Below are positions 1-8,479 of a stretch of DNA of 64,000 nucleotides, one piece after another. How positions within the stretch are numbered: the stretch's first letter is position 1; every line of letters starts with the position of its first letter. The notes beneath the pieces are model-generated. The model saw only the letters and a list, made by a program, of their open reading frames with translations, ran no database searches and was not told the origin of the DNA. The stretch covers positions 41,280,527 through 41,344,526 of the forward strand of contig CM049308.1 in NCBI GenBank assembly GCA_026874595.1, read 5' to 3'. The stretch is from Sipunculus nudus (taxonomy: Eukaryota > Annelida > Sipuncula > Golfingiida > Sipunculidae). Made by a program: the position numbers and the translations under genes.

Positions 1-208
1 GTCCTTCCTGACCAACCCATAAAAGGATATATATCACTTTTTGATCATTGCTCTTACCTGCTAGTGGCCCTTTAAAGATCAATTCACAGTATTGTTTAAA
101 TTCGCGGAACGCGGTCGGCAAGTCGCTGGCAGACCAGTCCATATATGGCGGACGTATCCCGGAGAGATCACCCGAGGAAACAGTTGTGGTGACATTATTT
201 GATGACAT
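1..208 (-). CDS. LTR retrotransposon gag-like protein, N-terminal fragment (cut by window edge)
   Basis: On the minus strand an ATG at 208 opens a frame that runs off the left edge, giving 69 residues. Visible motifs are PPYMDWSASDLP, FKQYCELIFKGPL and YILLWVGQEG. This resembles the gag start of Ty3/Gypsy elements often annotated in invertebrates as K02A2.6-like, where an MDW...F...ELIF.GPL block is followed by a LLLWVG segment. Gag would form the retroelement particle. The start is supported by position: it follows a 212-bp leader and an LTR in the right order. The family match is from memory of the pattern, not a search. No stop or frameshift is seen in the visible part, but protease, RT and integrase lie outside the window, so activity cannot be judged. 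Open frames on the plus strand here are shadows. Confidence 0.7.
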   Translation of the reverse strand, partial: MSSNNVTTTVSSGDLSGIRPPYMDWSASDLPTAFREFKQYCELIFKGPLAGKSNDQKVIYILLWVGQEG

Positions 209-420
209 TTTACTGATCAGGGTTTTGACAGTTCGTTTACAGTTCAGTATGTAACAAGGAATGTACACAGAGACGATCAACATTTATATTTTGTGAGGGT
301 ACTCACGACCACGCTTTCGGTTTGTGGTGTCACGATCTGTGTCACGTGCAGTAGCGATCGGCTGGCGTCCTAGCTTTCACTGTTTTGGCGCAAGGCGAGG
401 TTGTGTCCGAGCTGCCACCA
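209..420 (-). other. retrotransposon untranslated leader with candidate primer-binding site
   Basis: This is the stretch between the LTR and the gag ATG, read on the minus strand. Directly after the LTR end at 421 the minus strand begins TGGTGGCAGCTCGGAC (420-405). TGG immediately after an LTR is the usual start of a tRNA primer-binding site, because it pairs with the CCA tail of the tRNA. I cannot name the tRNA. The region is more GC-rich than its surroundings and has no convincing frame. Confidence 0.6.
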
Positions 421-484
421 TGTTATATGTGGTTCACACACATATATTGGTCAAGAATAATCAAGTCCCATTTGGAGAACACTC

Positions 485-490
485 TTTATT
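485..490 (-). terminator. LTR polyadenylation signal AATAAA
   Basis: AATAAA on the minus strand, downstream of the TATA-like element within the same LTR, where the R/U5 region would lie. Confidence 0.5.
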
Positions 491-563
491 ACTGCTGCAA
501 AGCCATACAACGTTTACACTCCAAACGTGTGCTTTAGGACGCCGCCATGTCGCCGAACTATAT

Positions 564-573
564 CCTTATATGG
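564..573 (-). promoter_or_regulatory. TATA-like element of the LTR promoter
   Basis: CCATATAAGG on the minus strand, about 75 bp inside the upstream edge of the LTR and upstream of its AATAAA. The position fits an LTR U3 promoter. The assignment rests on motif and position only. Confidence 0.45.
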
Positions 574-648
574 TATAAGTGCGCTAGGGGTGTAATGTCA
601 TTCTGACTGCGTAAAACGAAATAGTGCATTAATAGCTTACTATAACAA

Positions 649-942
649 CCACTTGTTCAATGACAAAACACCTGCCATTGTAGACAACTATCTTGTTGCA
701 GGAGTGACCACTTGTTCAATGACAAAACACCTACCATAGTGGGCAACTATCTATTATAGGAGTGACTGCTTGTTCAATGACAAAACACCTGCCATTGTAG
801 ATAACTCTTTTGTTGTAGGAGTGACCACTTGTTCAATAACAAAATATCTGCCATTGTAGTCAACTATATTGTTGTAGGAGTGACCACTTTTTCAATGACC
901 GAGCACCTGTCACAGTAGACAAATCTCTGGTTGTACTGGAGC
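649..942. repeat. 59-bp minisatellite, five units
   Basis: Five imperfect units start at 649, 708, 766, 825 and 884 (period 59, one unit of 58). The unit begins CCACTTGTTCAATGAC and ends with a GGAGTGA-like segment. The last unit is the most diverged. It starts next to the LTR end, so the element either inserted at the edge of the array or the array expanded beside it. No open frame spans it. Confidence 0.85.
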
Positions 943-1606
943 CATTGTCTCAAAAAAAAATCAGGGACAGACTTGGGTCAAATAGAGGCCCAAGATATAT
1001 GATTGAAAGTGGCTGACAGCATTGTTTTCAAGATGAAAATTAAAACACTATTTAAATTGTTATGTTCAAGGATTTAAATAACATGAAACTTCATAGCATC
1101 TGCATAACCTTTATTAATTTATATTAAAACATATCGGTGGTATTGTAATTAATTGATTATAAGTAAAATTGATTGGTCATTTTCTATCATAATAGATTAA
1201 ACTGATTGCATCTTTGAATAACTGATTACAATAGATCATGTATGTACATGCATAATAGTCATTTTTCCAGAAAAAATATTATAATCCTGTCAGAGACAGT
1301 AAAAGATAAAAAGACGGAACACAAAGTAGTAGACAGCTATCAAACAGAATGTTGAACAGCATCCAGGCAGTGGTACCTTGAACTTTCAGTGTGGTGTACA
1401 AGTCAGACTGAATGTACTCAGTCAATTTAAGTAAATGAATACAGGATTGAGTACTCATAGCAGAATATACAATAATATAACTACAGGATTTAACACTTGC
1501 CACAGTGGAAGACACTCTTGGGGATAGGGTGGGTGGGGGGTCAGTTACAAGCAATTGCTCCATTTGTGTCAAAGCCAGCCTTGGCTATGATAACTTGAAA
1601 ACTTAC
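943..1606. other. AT-rich non-repetitive DNA; expected 3' side of DPH6
   Basis: The last exons of DPH6 should lie here or further left, because the exon at 1607-1708 ends in an intron donor on the minus strand. The minus strand is open from 1572 to 1279 (97 codons), but I recognise no conserved motif in it and cannot place splice sites, so it is not called an exon. There is a G-rich stretch on the plus strand near 1528-1541. Confidence 0.4.
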
Positions 1607-1708
1607 CACAATATGCATGTATTGCTGTCCACCCAGGGTGTTCTGTCAGTACAGCACACTGGGCAGTTGCTGTGCATTTCTTCTTTGTTACTTTGAAAGT
1701 ATCACTCC
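1607..1708 (-). CDS. DPH6: DPH6 exon (C-terminal region)
   Basis: A 102-bp minus-strand exon. The acceptor is TATTTATTCAG at 1709-1719, and the donor is GTAAGT at 1606-1601. It starts with two bases of a split codon and ends with one (phase 1 in, phase 1 out), and encodes 33 whole residues including SDTFKVTKKKC and LTEHPGWTAIHAYC. Its incoming phase matches the donor of the exon ending at 2781, which ends LEGWK plus one base, and that is the main reason for placing it in DPH6. In long-form DPH6 proteins a variable segment follows the ALVEWQV motif, which fits. Its 5' part is included in a local tandem duplication (1675-2067). Another gene cannot be strictly excluded. Confidence 0.6.
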
Positions 1709-2067
1709 CTGAATAAATACAGATATATATAAGTAAATGCAGACTGAATACATGTTTAACTTGTATGAGTCAAGTTGAACAAAATCTTACCTAGCATGAA
1801 CTAAGATGCTGAAATATCATTTATGGATTTAGTGTCAATTAACCTACAAATCTTGCTATGGACAAGGTATTATTAATTATTATTAACATTTCTTCTTTGT
1901 TACTTGAAAACATACAGGTTTATATAAGTAAATGCACACTGAATACATGTTTAACTTGTAAGAGCCAAGATGAACAAAATCTTACCTAGCATGAACTAAA
2001 ATGCTGAAATATCATTTATGGATTTAGCATTAATCTACAAATCTTGCTTTGGACAAGGTATTATTAA
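1675..2067. repeat. tandem duplication of an exon edge plus intron (about 200 bp, two copies)
   Basis: Copy A spans about 1675-1876 and copy B about 1887-2067, roughly 90% alike by eye. They share TTCTTCTTTGTTACTT, TATATAAGTAAATGCA, TCTTACCTAGCATGAAC and GGACAAGGTATTATTAA. Copy A contains the first ~34 bases of the DPH6 exon and its acceptor. In copy B that acceptor region is altered, so copy B is not a usable exon start. Confidence 0.8.
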
Positions 2068-2780
2068 CCTCTCAAAGAAAGACTCTTTAGCTACATAAAA
2101 ATGTATTAAAACAATGGAACCTGCAAAAGTAATATATTTTTGTTCTGAGATTAACATAAGGGTAATTTTTTTAACTAATGATCAAAGTGACATATTCTAT
2201 ATTCATTCAACATTATATATAATAAAAACATTAAATACAAAGGCTTACGTATACACTATATATTAAATCATTAACATTTTCAGATTAAAAATATTCTATT
2301 TTCAAATTGCACTTATACCACTACATCACTATTCAGCTGTAACATCATCCCCACTCTGCAAATTATTTGAATCGGCCTGCACACTATAACTATCATATCC
2401 TGCATAGTAACACAATATACTCCACTGTTGTCATTAAAACTCAAACCAAGATCTTGTTATTCACATATAGATTATAATATTACATTTATTGCATTTTCTG
2501 TGTATGTGACATACGATTTGTTAACTACATGAACAAATATATGTATTAAAAACATGTAGAATATGGGGAAAACAAAAAAAGTACAATTTAAATTTTTATT
2601 AATTACATTTTAATAAATTGACTGGATTGCTTGGACCAGTCCATCTCCCTGACCAGACCTCTTACAGCTAGACTGGACCAGGACCTGACTGCTTATGTGA
2701 TGGACTGGACCACCAGGGGTGGTCCGGTCCGGTCCGCACCTCTGTTCAAAGTACATAGTTCAGTTATCATTAAGACTTAC
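2068..2780. other. DPH6 intron, AT-rich, with a GGACC-rich patch
   Basis: Mostly AT-rich intronic sequence. From about 2620 to 2744 it holds many degenerate GGACCAG/GACTGGACC words, ending in GGTCCGGTCCGGTCC. The patch is bounded by CAGGGGTGG (2714-2722) and GCACCTCTG (2736-2744), which are imperfect inverted copies resembling hAT transposon ends (CAGRGGTG). This could be a simple-repeat remnant or a miniature element. No gene is seen. Confidence 0.4.
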
Positions 2781-2899
2781 CCTTCCATCCCTCTAAATGA
2801 GAATGAGCATAAACCTGCCATTCCACTAGAGCACCTTTAGGTAACTGTGGGGCCACAACACGTCAGGTAACCAGGGGTAGAAGGCTGAGGTAGCAACTC
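2781..2899 (-). CDS. DPH6: DPH6 exon with RidA-domain end motif; in-frame TGA or internal acceptor
   Basis: On the minus strand this encodes RVVAPQ-LPKGALVEWQV and YAHSHLEGWK. The (V)P.LP(R/K)GALVEWQV block is typical of the end of a RidA-like domain in long-form DPH6. The donor is GTAAGT after 2781 (phase 1), matching the next exon. A strong acceptor (TTTATGTACAG) would start it at 2899, but that reading meets TGA at 2865-2863, three codons before VAPQ. A second acceptor, GGCCCCACAG, would start it at 2844. It is phase 0, agrees with the phase-0 donor of the previous exon and avoids the stop, but drops the RVVAPQ residues that look conserved. The exon is therefore 2781-2844 if the gene is intact, or 2781-2899 with a nonsense codon if decayed. 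Confidence 0.7.
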
Positions 2900-3715
2900 C
2901 TGTACATAAAAATGTAAATATAAAACAACCAACTGTGATGCTGTTTACAGCAGAATGATTATAAAATTATATCTCTAGCTTGTCTGTGGAAAAATGATAA
3001 TAAATAAAACATATCATAATGCTGGATGGCAATGTTTATAATTTATTTATTTTCATTACTGTACCAATTTTTATCCAAATAAATAGCTAACCATAAAATT
3101 TAAAAGGATCTGTAGCATGGCTCAAATTCACCTGTCTTAATTTCATAATGTTGGCATGGATACCTGGTTTCCTTCACTACTGACCCTGCTCTCTACAATG
3201 AATTTTAATAATCTAAATTTATGGTAATAATGGCCTAAGAATCCTAATGCAATTGAAATGGAATAATAAGAAAATATTAATATATAGAAACAATGGACAA
3301 AATGAATGAGGACCAGAGTGCTGAACTTTAACTGATAATAATCCACTCACACATGTACAAACACACCCACAGGTCTGGTTTATACAGCATCACACGTCCC
3401 CCCCCCCCCCCCCCCCGGCTGTTGACTGTTTACCTGCCTCTACCACAGTTAGTTATAACATAAAGCTGGTTTTCAGCTTTATTAACTGTGTGATAATGTG
3501 TAACTGGTTTAAGATGTAAACAGACTCAAGAGCTCAAGAGCAGTGTGTTAATATGGTTGCTAGGCAACTGACTTTAATGTCACAGTACTTGCCTGATTGT
3601 GACAGCACTACAATTTTAGATTTATTTACAAAACTAAACTAACCAGGAGGCAAGCTTGTTTAGAAAACTGATCCCTGATAAAAACACTGAAACCTCTGTC
3701 TGGCATAACACACAC
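2900..3715. other. DPH6 intron
   Basis: AT-rich intron holding a poly-C run at 3398-3416. The minus-strand open frame at 3143-3346 has no recognisable motif. Nothing else is seen. Confidence 0.5.
3398..3416. repeat. poly-C tract, 19 C
   Basis: An uninterrupted run of 19 C on the plus strand (G on the minus strand, the sense strand of DPH6). Its length is likely to vary between alleles and to be error-prone in sequencing. Confidence 0.95.
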
Positions 3716-3955
3716 CTGGAGTCCAACTAACTCTCGTCTCCACAGAGCCTGAACTGTGAGAATATATGATGGATGGGTAACAAAGCAGACAGCGCTGACG
3801 ACAGACAGTAGACCGGCAGAAAACCCCATCGCTTCCAGTATCCTTGCAGCATGACGTAATGAAAGGCAGCACTGACTCCCGATGCCACCCTCGATTATAG
3901 CAAGGTCAGATGGCCGCATCCCGATCTGATCAGCCGTAAAGCATACAGGCCCTAT
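3716..3955 (-). CDS. DPH6: DPH6 exon: second RidA-like domain
   Basis: A 240-bp, 80-codon minus-strand exon, phase 0 at both ends. The acceptor is TTTTGTATTTGCAG (ending 3956) and the donor is CAG|GTGTGT at 3715. The GTGTGT run leaves the exact donor slightly ambiguous. The protein starts IGPVCFTADQIGMRPSDL, continues with GGIGSQCCLSLRHAARILEAMG and ends with VTHPSYI and ALW. This matches the RidA/YjgF-like region of long-form DPH6, where a GQI.L.P block is followed by a LRH...VLEAM helix and a VTHPSYI segment. DPH6 uses ATP and ammonium to amidate diphthine on elongation factor 2, the last step of diphthamide synthesis in the cytosol; the RidA-like part is a C-terminal extension. It joins in frame to the exon ending at 8317 (QAVK|IGP). 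The frame remains open to 3626, but that is intron. Confidence 0.82.
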
Positions 3956-4929
3956 CTGCAAATACAAAAGTGCAGAGAGAGTAAAGCTCACTTAATGTCA
4001 GTTTCAACAGTCTGCACTCTTTACTAATAAAAAACGTAATTTATGTCTATTCATCCTAACGTTCGTAACTGTTTGCAACTTCTTTTGGCTGTATTTGACC
4101 CCATCCACAGTCATATAAGTTATTCAATTTTATGTTAAGACATTCAAAGCAGTGATATTTATATAGTCCAGTAAATCTAGCCAATTTTTACACAAAACTT
4201 GGAACAAATTGGAACAGAATTTATTTTGCGTCCATGCATTCCCGTAAGGTCCCCAGATTGTACATGACATACTAAAATCCCAAGATATCCTAGCATGGGA
4301 AATATGGTAAATTTCAATTAACCTTAAACTTCAAAATGCTGTTTTTAAATTTTCATGGACAAGTGCTTTCTAGGATTAAATGTTTCATAACTTTTGAACA
4401 AAGCAAATTGTTATCATGATTCACGCGTAATTCACTAGAGAAGGTAAGGGACGTTATAAATAAATACAGCTTTACAGTCAAAAATGTAGAAATATTTAAA
4501 TGTTTTAGGAAACTCAGTTTTTTACTGTAATATTGATTTTACAATGAGGACATTACTCTATTGATGACAGGACAAAAGGGAACCCTTCTATAAATGCAAT
4601 TTACTTCAGATAATAGTATTTTAAAGTAACATTGTAACTATTTTACTATTACCTTTTAGATTTCTTAAAAGAGTTGGACTCATATCGTAAATAATAAACC
4701 ATACAAGTGACCCATGGGTCATGACACTCAGCCCACTGGCATGTTGACAATATGTCCTTGCACAGCAAACAAATTAAGATAATGTAGGTTGCATCATAGT
4801 TCATGCATTTTAGCTGAAAGTCATCAAGACCCATAAGCACATCAAATTTGGTGACAATCCATCCAGCTGTTCCTGAGGAATCTGGCAATTTGTGTGTATT
4901 TTGCATTATTTCTTGAGTGCTCAAACATA
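3956..4929. other. DPH6 intron, left part
   Basis: No exon found. From about 4640 to 4924 the sequence resembles dispersed invertebrate repeats (for example AAATTTGGTGACAATCC near 4845), but I cannot define its ends. The minus-strand open frame at 4649-4924 has no recognisable motif. Confidence 0.45.
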
Positions 4930-6136
4930 TGGCCTGTAACTCAGATAATATAGGTCACAGTGACCTCAATTCAGGTTTCTGAGGAGAACTTTGAGGAACT
5001 CTTAGGATGTCAAGTATGAAAATTCTAGGTCAAATAGATAGATTTGTGCCCTGCTTTGGTATCAAATTTTCAATTATTCTGAGGGGTGATTATAAGCCCC
5101 ATAGCTTGGAGAATATGAGTAATAAAGACCTAATTTCAGGTTTCCCAGAAGACTTTACATAGACCTCCCTGGTTGTCAAAATAAAAGATTCTAGGTCAAA
5201 TGGTTATGATAAGTGCCCTGCTTTAGTTTCAATTTTTCAATTATTCTTAGGGGTGTTTACAAGCCCCATAGCTTGGAGAATTTGGGTAATAGAGACCTAA
5301 TTTCAGGTTTTCAAGAAGACTTTTCATGGACCTCCCTGGTTGTCAAAAAAGAAGATTCTAGGTCCAGTCATTACGATTTGTCCCCTGTTAACAGATGATC
5401 ACAACTTTAAAGGTCTCAAAAATAGAGGAAAAAAATCATAAAAAAACTGAAAAAAATACAAGTGGCACCAAAAGTCTGCAAAAACTGATTAAACACTCCT
5501 TGACCATACAAAGCATCATGTTGATTCATGCATAAGTTGTTCAGATACTTGAGCTTTTGTATCAAATTTTGTATTATTCTGGGGGATACTTTGCAACCCC
5601 ATAGCTCTGAGGTTTAGGGTTACAGAGACCTAATTTTAGGTTTCTTAGGAGACTTTTCATGTGCCTCCCTGCATGTCAAGATAGAAGATTCTAGGTCCAA
5701 TCATTACTATTTGTGCCCTGTTATCAGATAACCGCATCTTTTAAGGTCTCAAAGATAGAGAAAAAAAATTGTAAAAAATAAAAGATTACAGGTGGCGCCA
5801 CTAGTCTGCAGAAACTGATGAAACACTCCATGATCAATATCCATGCAAAGAATCACGGTGATCAATACATTAGTTGTTCAGAAACTTGAGTTTTTGTATC
5901 AAATTTTCAATTATTCTGGGGGGTACTTCAGAGCCCTATAGCTCGAAGAATTTAGGTAACAGAGACCTAATTTCAGGTTTCCAAAAAGATTTTTAATGGA
6001 CCTCTCAGGATGTCAAGTTAAAAGATTCTAGGTCAAGTGGTTATGATTTGTGCCTGGTTAACGGACAGATGGACAGACAGACAGATGCTGGACAAAGGGT
6101 GATCGCTATAGCTCAGATGACTTTCAGTCAGCTGAG
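4930..6136. repeat. intronic cluster of 166- and 335-bp related repeats with hairpin tail
   Basis: The anchor CTAGGTC(A/C)A recurs at 5025, 5191, 5358, 5691 and 6028, with spacings of 166, 167, 333 and 337. Each unit holds GTGCCCTG, TCAATTATTCT, a CCCATAGCT-like word and ACCTAATTT(C/T)AGG. The longer units carry an extra ~170 bp that includes AAAGGTCTCAAA. The cluster ends with an (ACAG/GACAG)n stretch and a stem-loop. This looks like a dispersed element with internal tandem units rather than a gene. Confidence 0.75.
6112..6136. other. stem-loop at the end of the repeat cluster
   Basis: The arms CTCAGATGACT (6112-6122) and AGTCAGCTGAG (6126-6136) pair at 10 of 11 positions around a 3-base loop. 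An A-rich tail follows. A GACAGACA-type stretch, GGGTGATCGC, a hairpin with GCTCA and an A-run is a recurring 3' end of dispersed repeats in bivalve genomes as I remember them. It could mark the 3' end of a non-autonomous element. Confidence 0.6.
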
Positions 6137-6850
6137 ATAAAAAATAAAAACAAGGATGAGAACAAGCCATTTGTCAGAAATAAAAACTGAATTTTAATAT
6201 ACCCTGTTATTTATTTATCAGGATGACTTTTTTCTTTAACTCCGAAAAGTCTATAAAATGAAAACCATTGTACCACAAAGGAAGATCCAGTTTTCGGTAG
6301 AGCACATTTCACTGCCCATTCTGATGCCCCTATCAACCATAGACTAAATGATCATATTTCTCTGAGAAATACAAATATATTAAAGGATCATTTAATGAAA
6401 TACATAGTGACATGTAGCTAAACCTAAAGTAAAAATGCTCAAAATATTAAGGTAAGCACTCCTGATACTATCACTTCAAAAGCATGGAAGTACCTTGAGA
6501 GGCTCCAAATGTACAAGAGTTTGGGTGTGTAAGAGATGCATATTTTTTGTTCAAATTCATGATATTTGTGAAGGGGAAATTAGTGCTAAAATAAAATCTT
6601 TGTGAATAAGACTACACACTATACACAGGTTAACAGTAATTAATTCTATAGCCTCAATGGCATCTCATGTATATTGTGCTGGTAGCTTCAATATTATTGG
6701 CATACTTCTTTTGTTACCCATAATTCAAAGACTTATAATTCAAATAATATAACATCTTTTATATGTCTGCCACTGTAGCATGAAGAATTTCCACCTGTTC
6801 AATGTTCCCTTAGCTACTTGTGCAACTGTTAAAGTTTTGTGTGAATATTA
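6137..6850. other. DPH6 intron, AT-rich, nothing recognised
   Basis: No long frame, repeat or motif that I can support. Confidence 0.5.
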
Positions 6851-8139
6851 CAGTGAAAACTGGTCTAACGGACACCTCACATAGGCGGACAACTGGCTAT
6901 AAAGGACAATACAGTTAAGTCCCTTCAAAATTCCCTCTATATTATGTATAAGCGGAACCTCTATAAGGCTAACACCTCACTACTGCAGACAACGGACAGC
7001 AGATTTCAACTCAAACCAACATTCTAAGAGTAAATGAACCTGACAAATAAGGACACGATACGCAATCTTCGACAGACACTGATCACTGGCCCTGGACAAG
7101 ATCAAAGGCCACCCTTACTGTTGTTGTTCCTGGAATGGAACACAAAGGATTATGCAGTCCCCAGTTGTTACCGTAACGCGTGTATGTGCTCATGTGAGTC
7201 ATGTCACGGTGCAATGTGCTCATAAGTTACACACAGCAAGGGTGAAGCGGTAAACATCTTATTTCATGGTTGATCATTCACACCTTGTGAAGCTGCATAT
7301 TATTCGCTTGAGCACGGGGTCATTGAATCGATTAAACAGCTGCTGATTACCTATGCGTCCCTCATCTCACCACGCAATATCTAACTGTAAACTAGCCACT
7401 TAGTTGTAGTAGACTGTTTGATATTAATTAATTAGTTTTGCTCAATATATCTCAAACTGATCTGCTCAGTGTCGACATGGTCTCGTTCCGTAGTTGTTCA
7501 TACCGTGCCGCCGTGCACAAGCTCCTAGGGGTTTGTTTAATCTTAGGTGCCATCTACATCAAAGCAAATCAAACCAAAATACAATCATCAAAGAACGTTT
7601 ATTTTAATCTAAAACTACATTCACCTATAGAAACTAATTTTCAGAGGTTCTTAGCCATTTCAATCTTCAAATTATCGATGTCGTCATTATCTATGAGATT
7701 ACCGCATTGGGAAAGCTGAACCAGGTTAGTTCAGACAATGCCGCCAGGTGGCACCATGTGTACTCCTAGGCGGGAGCTTACACTGAGAAAGTCGAGCTTA
7801 TTCTGGACTGAGTGAATCAGCAAAAAAGAGCGCAAGCGCACTTGCAGTAGAATTTATGAACATTCTTTTAACAGATGTCTTCATAGACTTTTCTCCTCAT
7901 ATTGTTCACTACTTGAGATAAGTAAAAATAATAACATTTTGTATACGACTATTGAATGCGTGAGGTGTGCATGAATATGTACATGTACATGAAATCTGAT
8001 AGAATAAAATAAACACATTCTTTATTTATTTATAATCCCTCAGTAATCAACCAAGGTCAACCGACCTAATAAGGACACCTCACTATTAAGGATAAAATGA
8101 TTGAGTCCCTTGACTGTCCGCTTTAGACAGTTTTCACTG
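6851..8139. mobile_element. non-autonomous Tc1/mariner (Tigger/pogo-like) candidate
   Basis: The left end CAGTGAAAACTGGTCTAACG and the right end, read inward, CAGTGAAAACTGTCTAAAGC form ~22-24-bp terminal inverted repeats. TA dinucleotides flank both sides (6849-6850 and 8140-8141), as expected for a TA target duplication. Just inside both ends are GGACACCTC- and AAGTCCCTT-like words in opposite orientation. The element is 1,289 bp and I see no transposase: the small open frames at 7034-7225 and 7438-7719 show no DDE or helix-turn-helix motif. It may be a deletion derivative or two nearby ends of different copies. It lies in the DPH6 intron. Confidence 0.6.
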
Positions 8140-8316
8140 TAGTTAACTATTATAAAAATGGTAGCATATATTATATAAGTTGCATATGGTAAATCATGAA
8201 AATGAATCCTATGCAAAACAATGAAGATGAGAATATCGCACATATTTAACCTCACAAATATGACACCAACCACAGTATTAAACCCTGCCTGTTGATGAGA
8301 ATAGTTCATCTCTTAC

Positions 8317-8479
8317 CTTCACTGCCTGACTGTAGGGACCAATATTAGCAGGAGCCCAGTGAGACAGGCCTTGTACATGCATGGTGTTTCTGTCCTGTGA
8401 CATGTTTTCTGTATCTCTGTAAGCGAGGCAGTCTAACTGAAGTCTAACTGATCTAGGCAGGCAAGTCTCTACACAAACC
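8317..8479 (-). CDS. DPH6: DPH6 exon: junction of the RidA-like domains
   Basis: A 163-bp minus-strand exon. The acceptor is TTTTTTTCACAG (ending 8480) and the donor is AAG|GTAAGAG at 8316. It starts with one base of a split codon and then has 54 codons, ending in phase 0. Residues include VCVETCLP, RLQLDCLAYR and MHVQGLSHWAPANIGPYSQAVK. The H.Q..SHWAPANIGPYSQAV block is diagnostic for long-form DPH6 at the start of its second RidA-like domain. No stop is present. The next exon downstream on the minus strand is at 3955. The exon upstream should end in phase 2 and encode the end of the first RidA-like domain; only a broken candidate is seen (9571-9605). The N-terminal ATP-pyrophosphatase domain is nowhere in the window. 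Confidence 0.88.

Larger units (their letters stand above)
421..647 (-). mobile_element. 5' LTR of the minus-strand Gypsy-like retrotransposon
   Basis: A 227-bp segment with matching short inverted ends: TGTTATA at 421 and TATAACA ending at 647, so each strand begins TG and ends CA. Read on the minus strand it holds, in order, a TATA-like CCATATAAGG (564-573) and an AATAAA polyadenylation signal (485-490), the normal LTR order. The candidate primer-binding site abuts its inner end and gag follows in the same orientation. The other LTR and the target duplication are outside the window. A 59-bp minisatellite begins one or two bases beyond its outer end. Confidence 0.72.

Noticed and set aside
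48-578. Plus-strand open frames at 48-254 and 324-578
   Set aside because: The first is antisense to gag and the leader; the second lies across leader and LTR. The minus-strand retroelement explains the region.
1800-1825. 18-base micro-exon between ATATTTCAG and GTAAGAT on the minus strand, repeated in the duplicated copy
   Set aside because: The splice-like words sit in both copies of the tandem duplication, but nothing supports coding. It probably reflects chance AG/GT words in the intron.
2863-2865. TGA read as selenocysteine in DPH6
   Set aside because: DPH6 is not a known selenoprotein and no SECIS-like element can be tied to it. A nonsense change or alternative acceptor is simpler.
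3660-3872. 70-codon minus-strand frame overlapping the DPH6 exon
   Set aside because: A shadow in another frame of the 3716-3955 exon, which has clear family motifs and splice sites.
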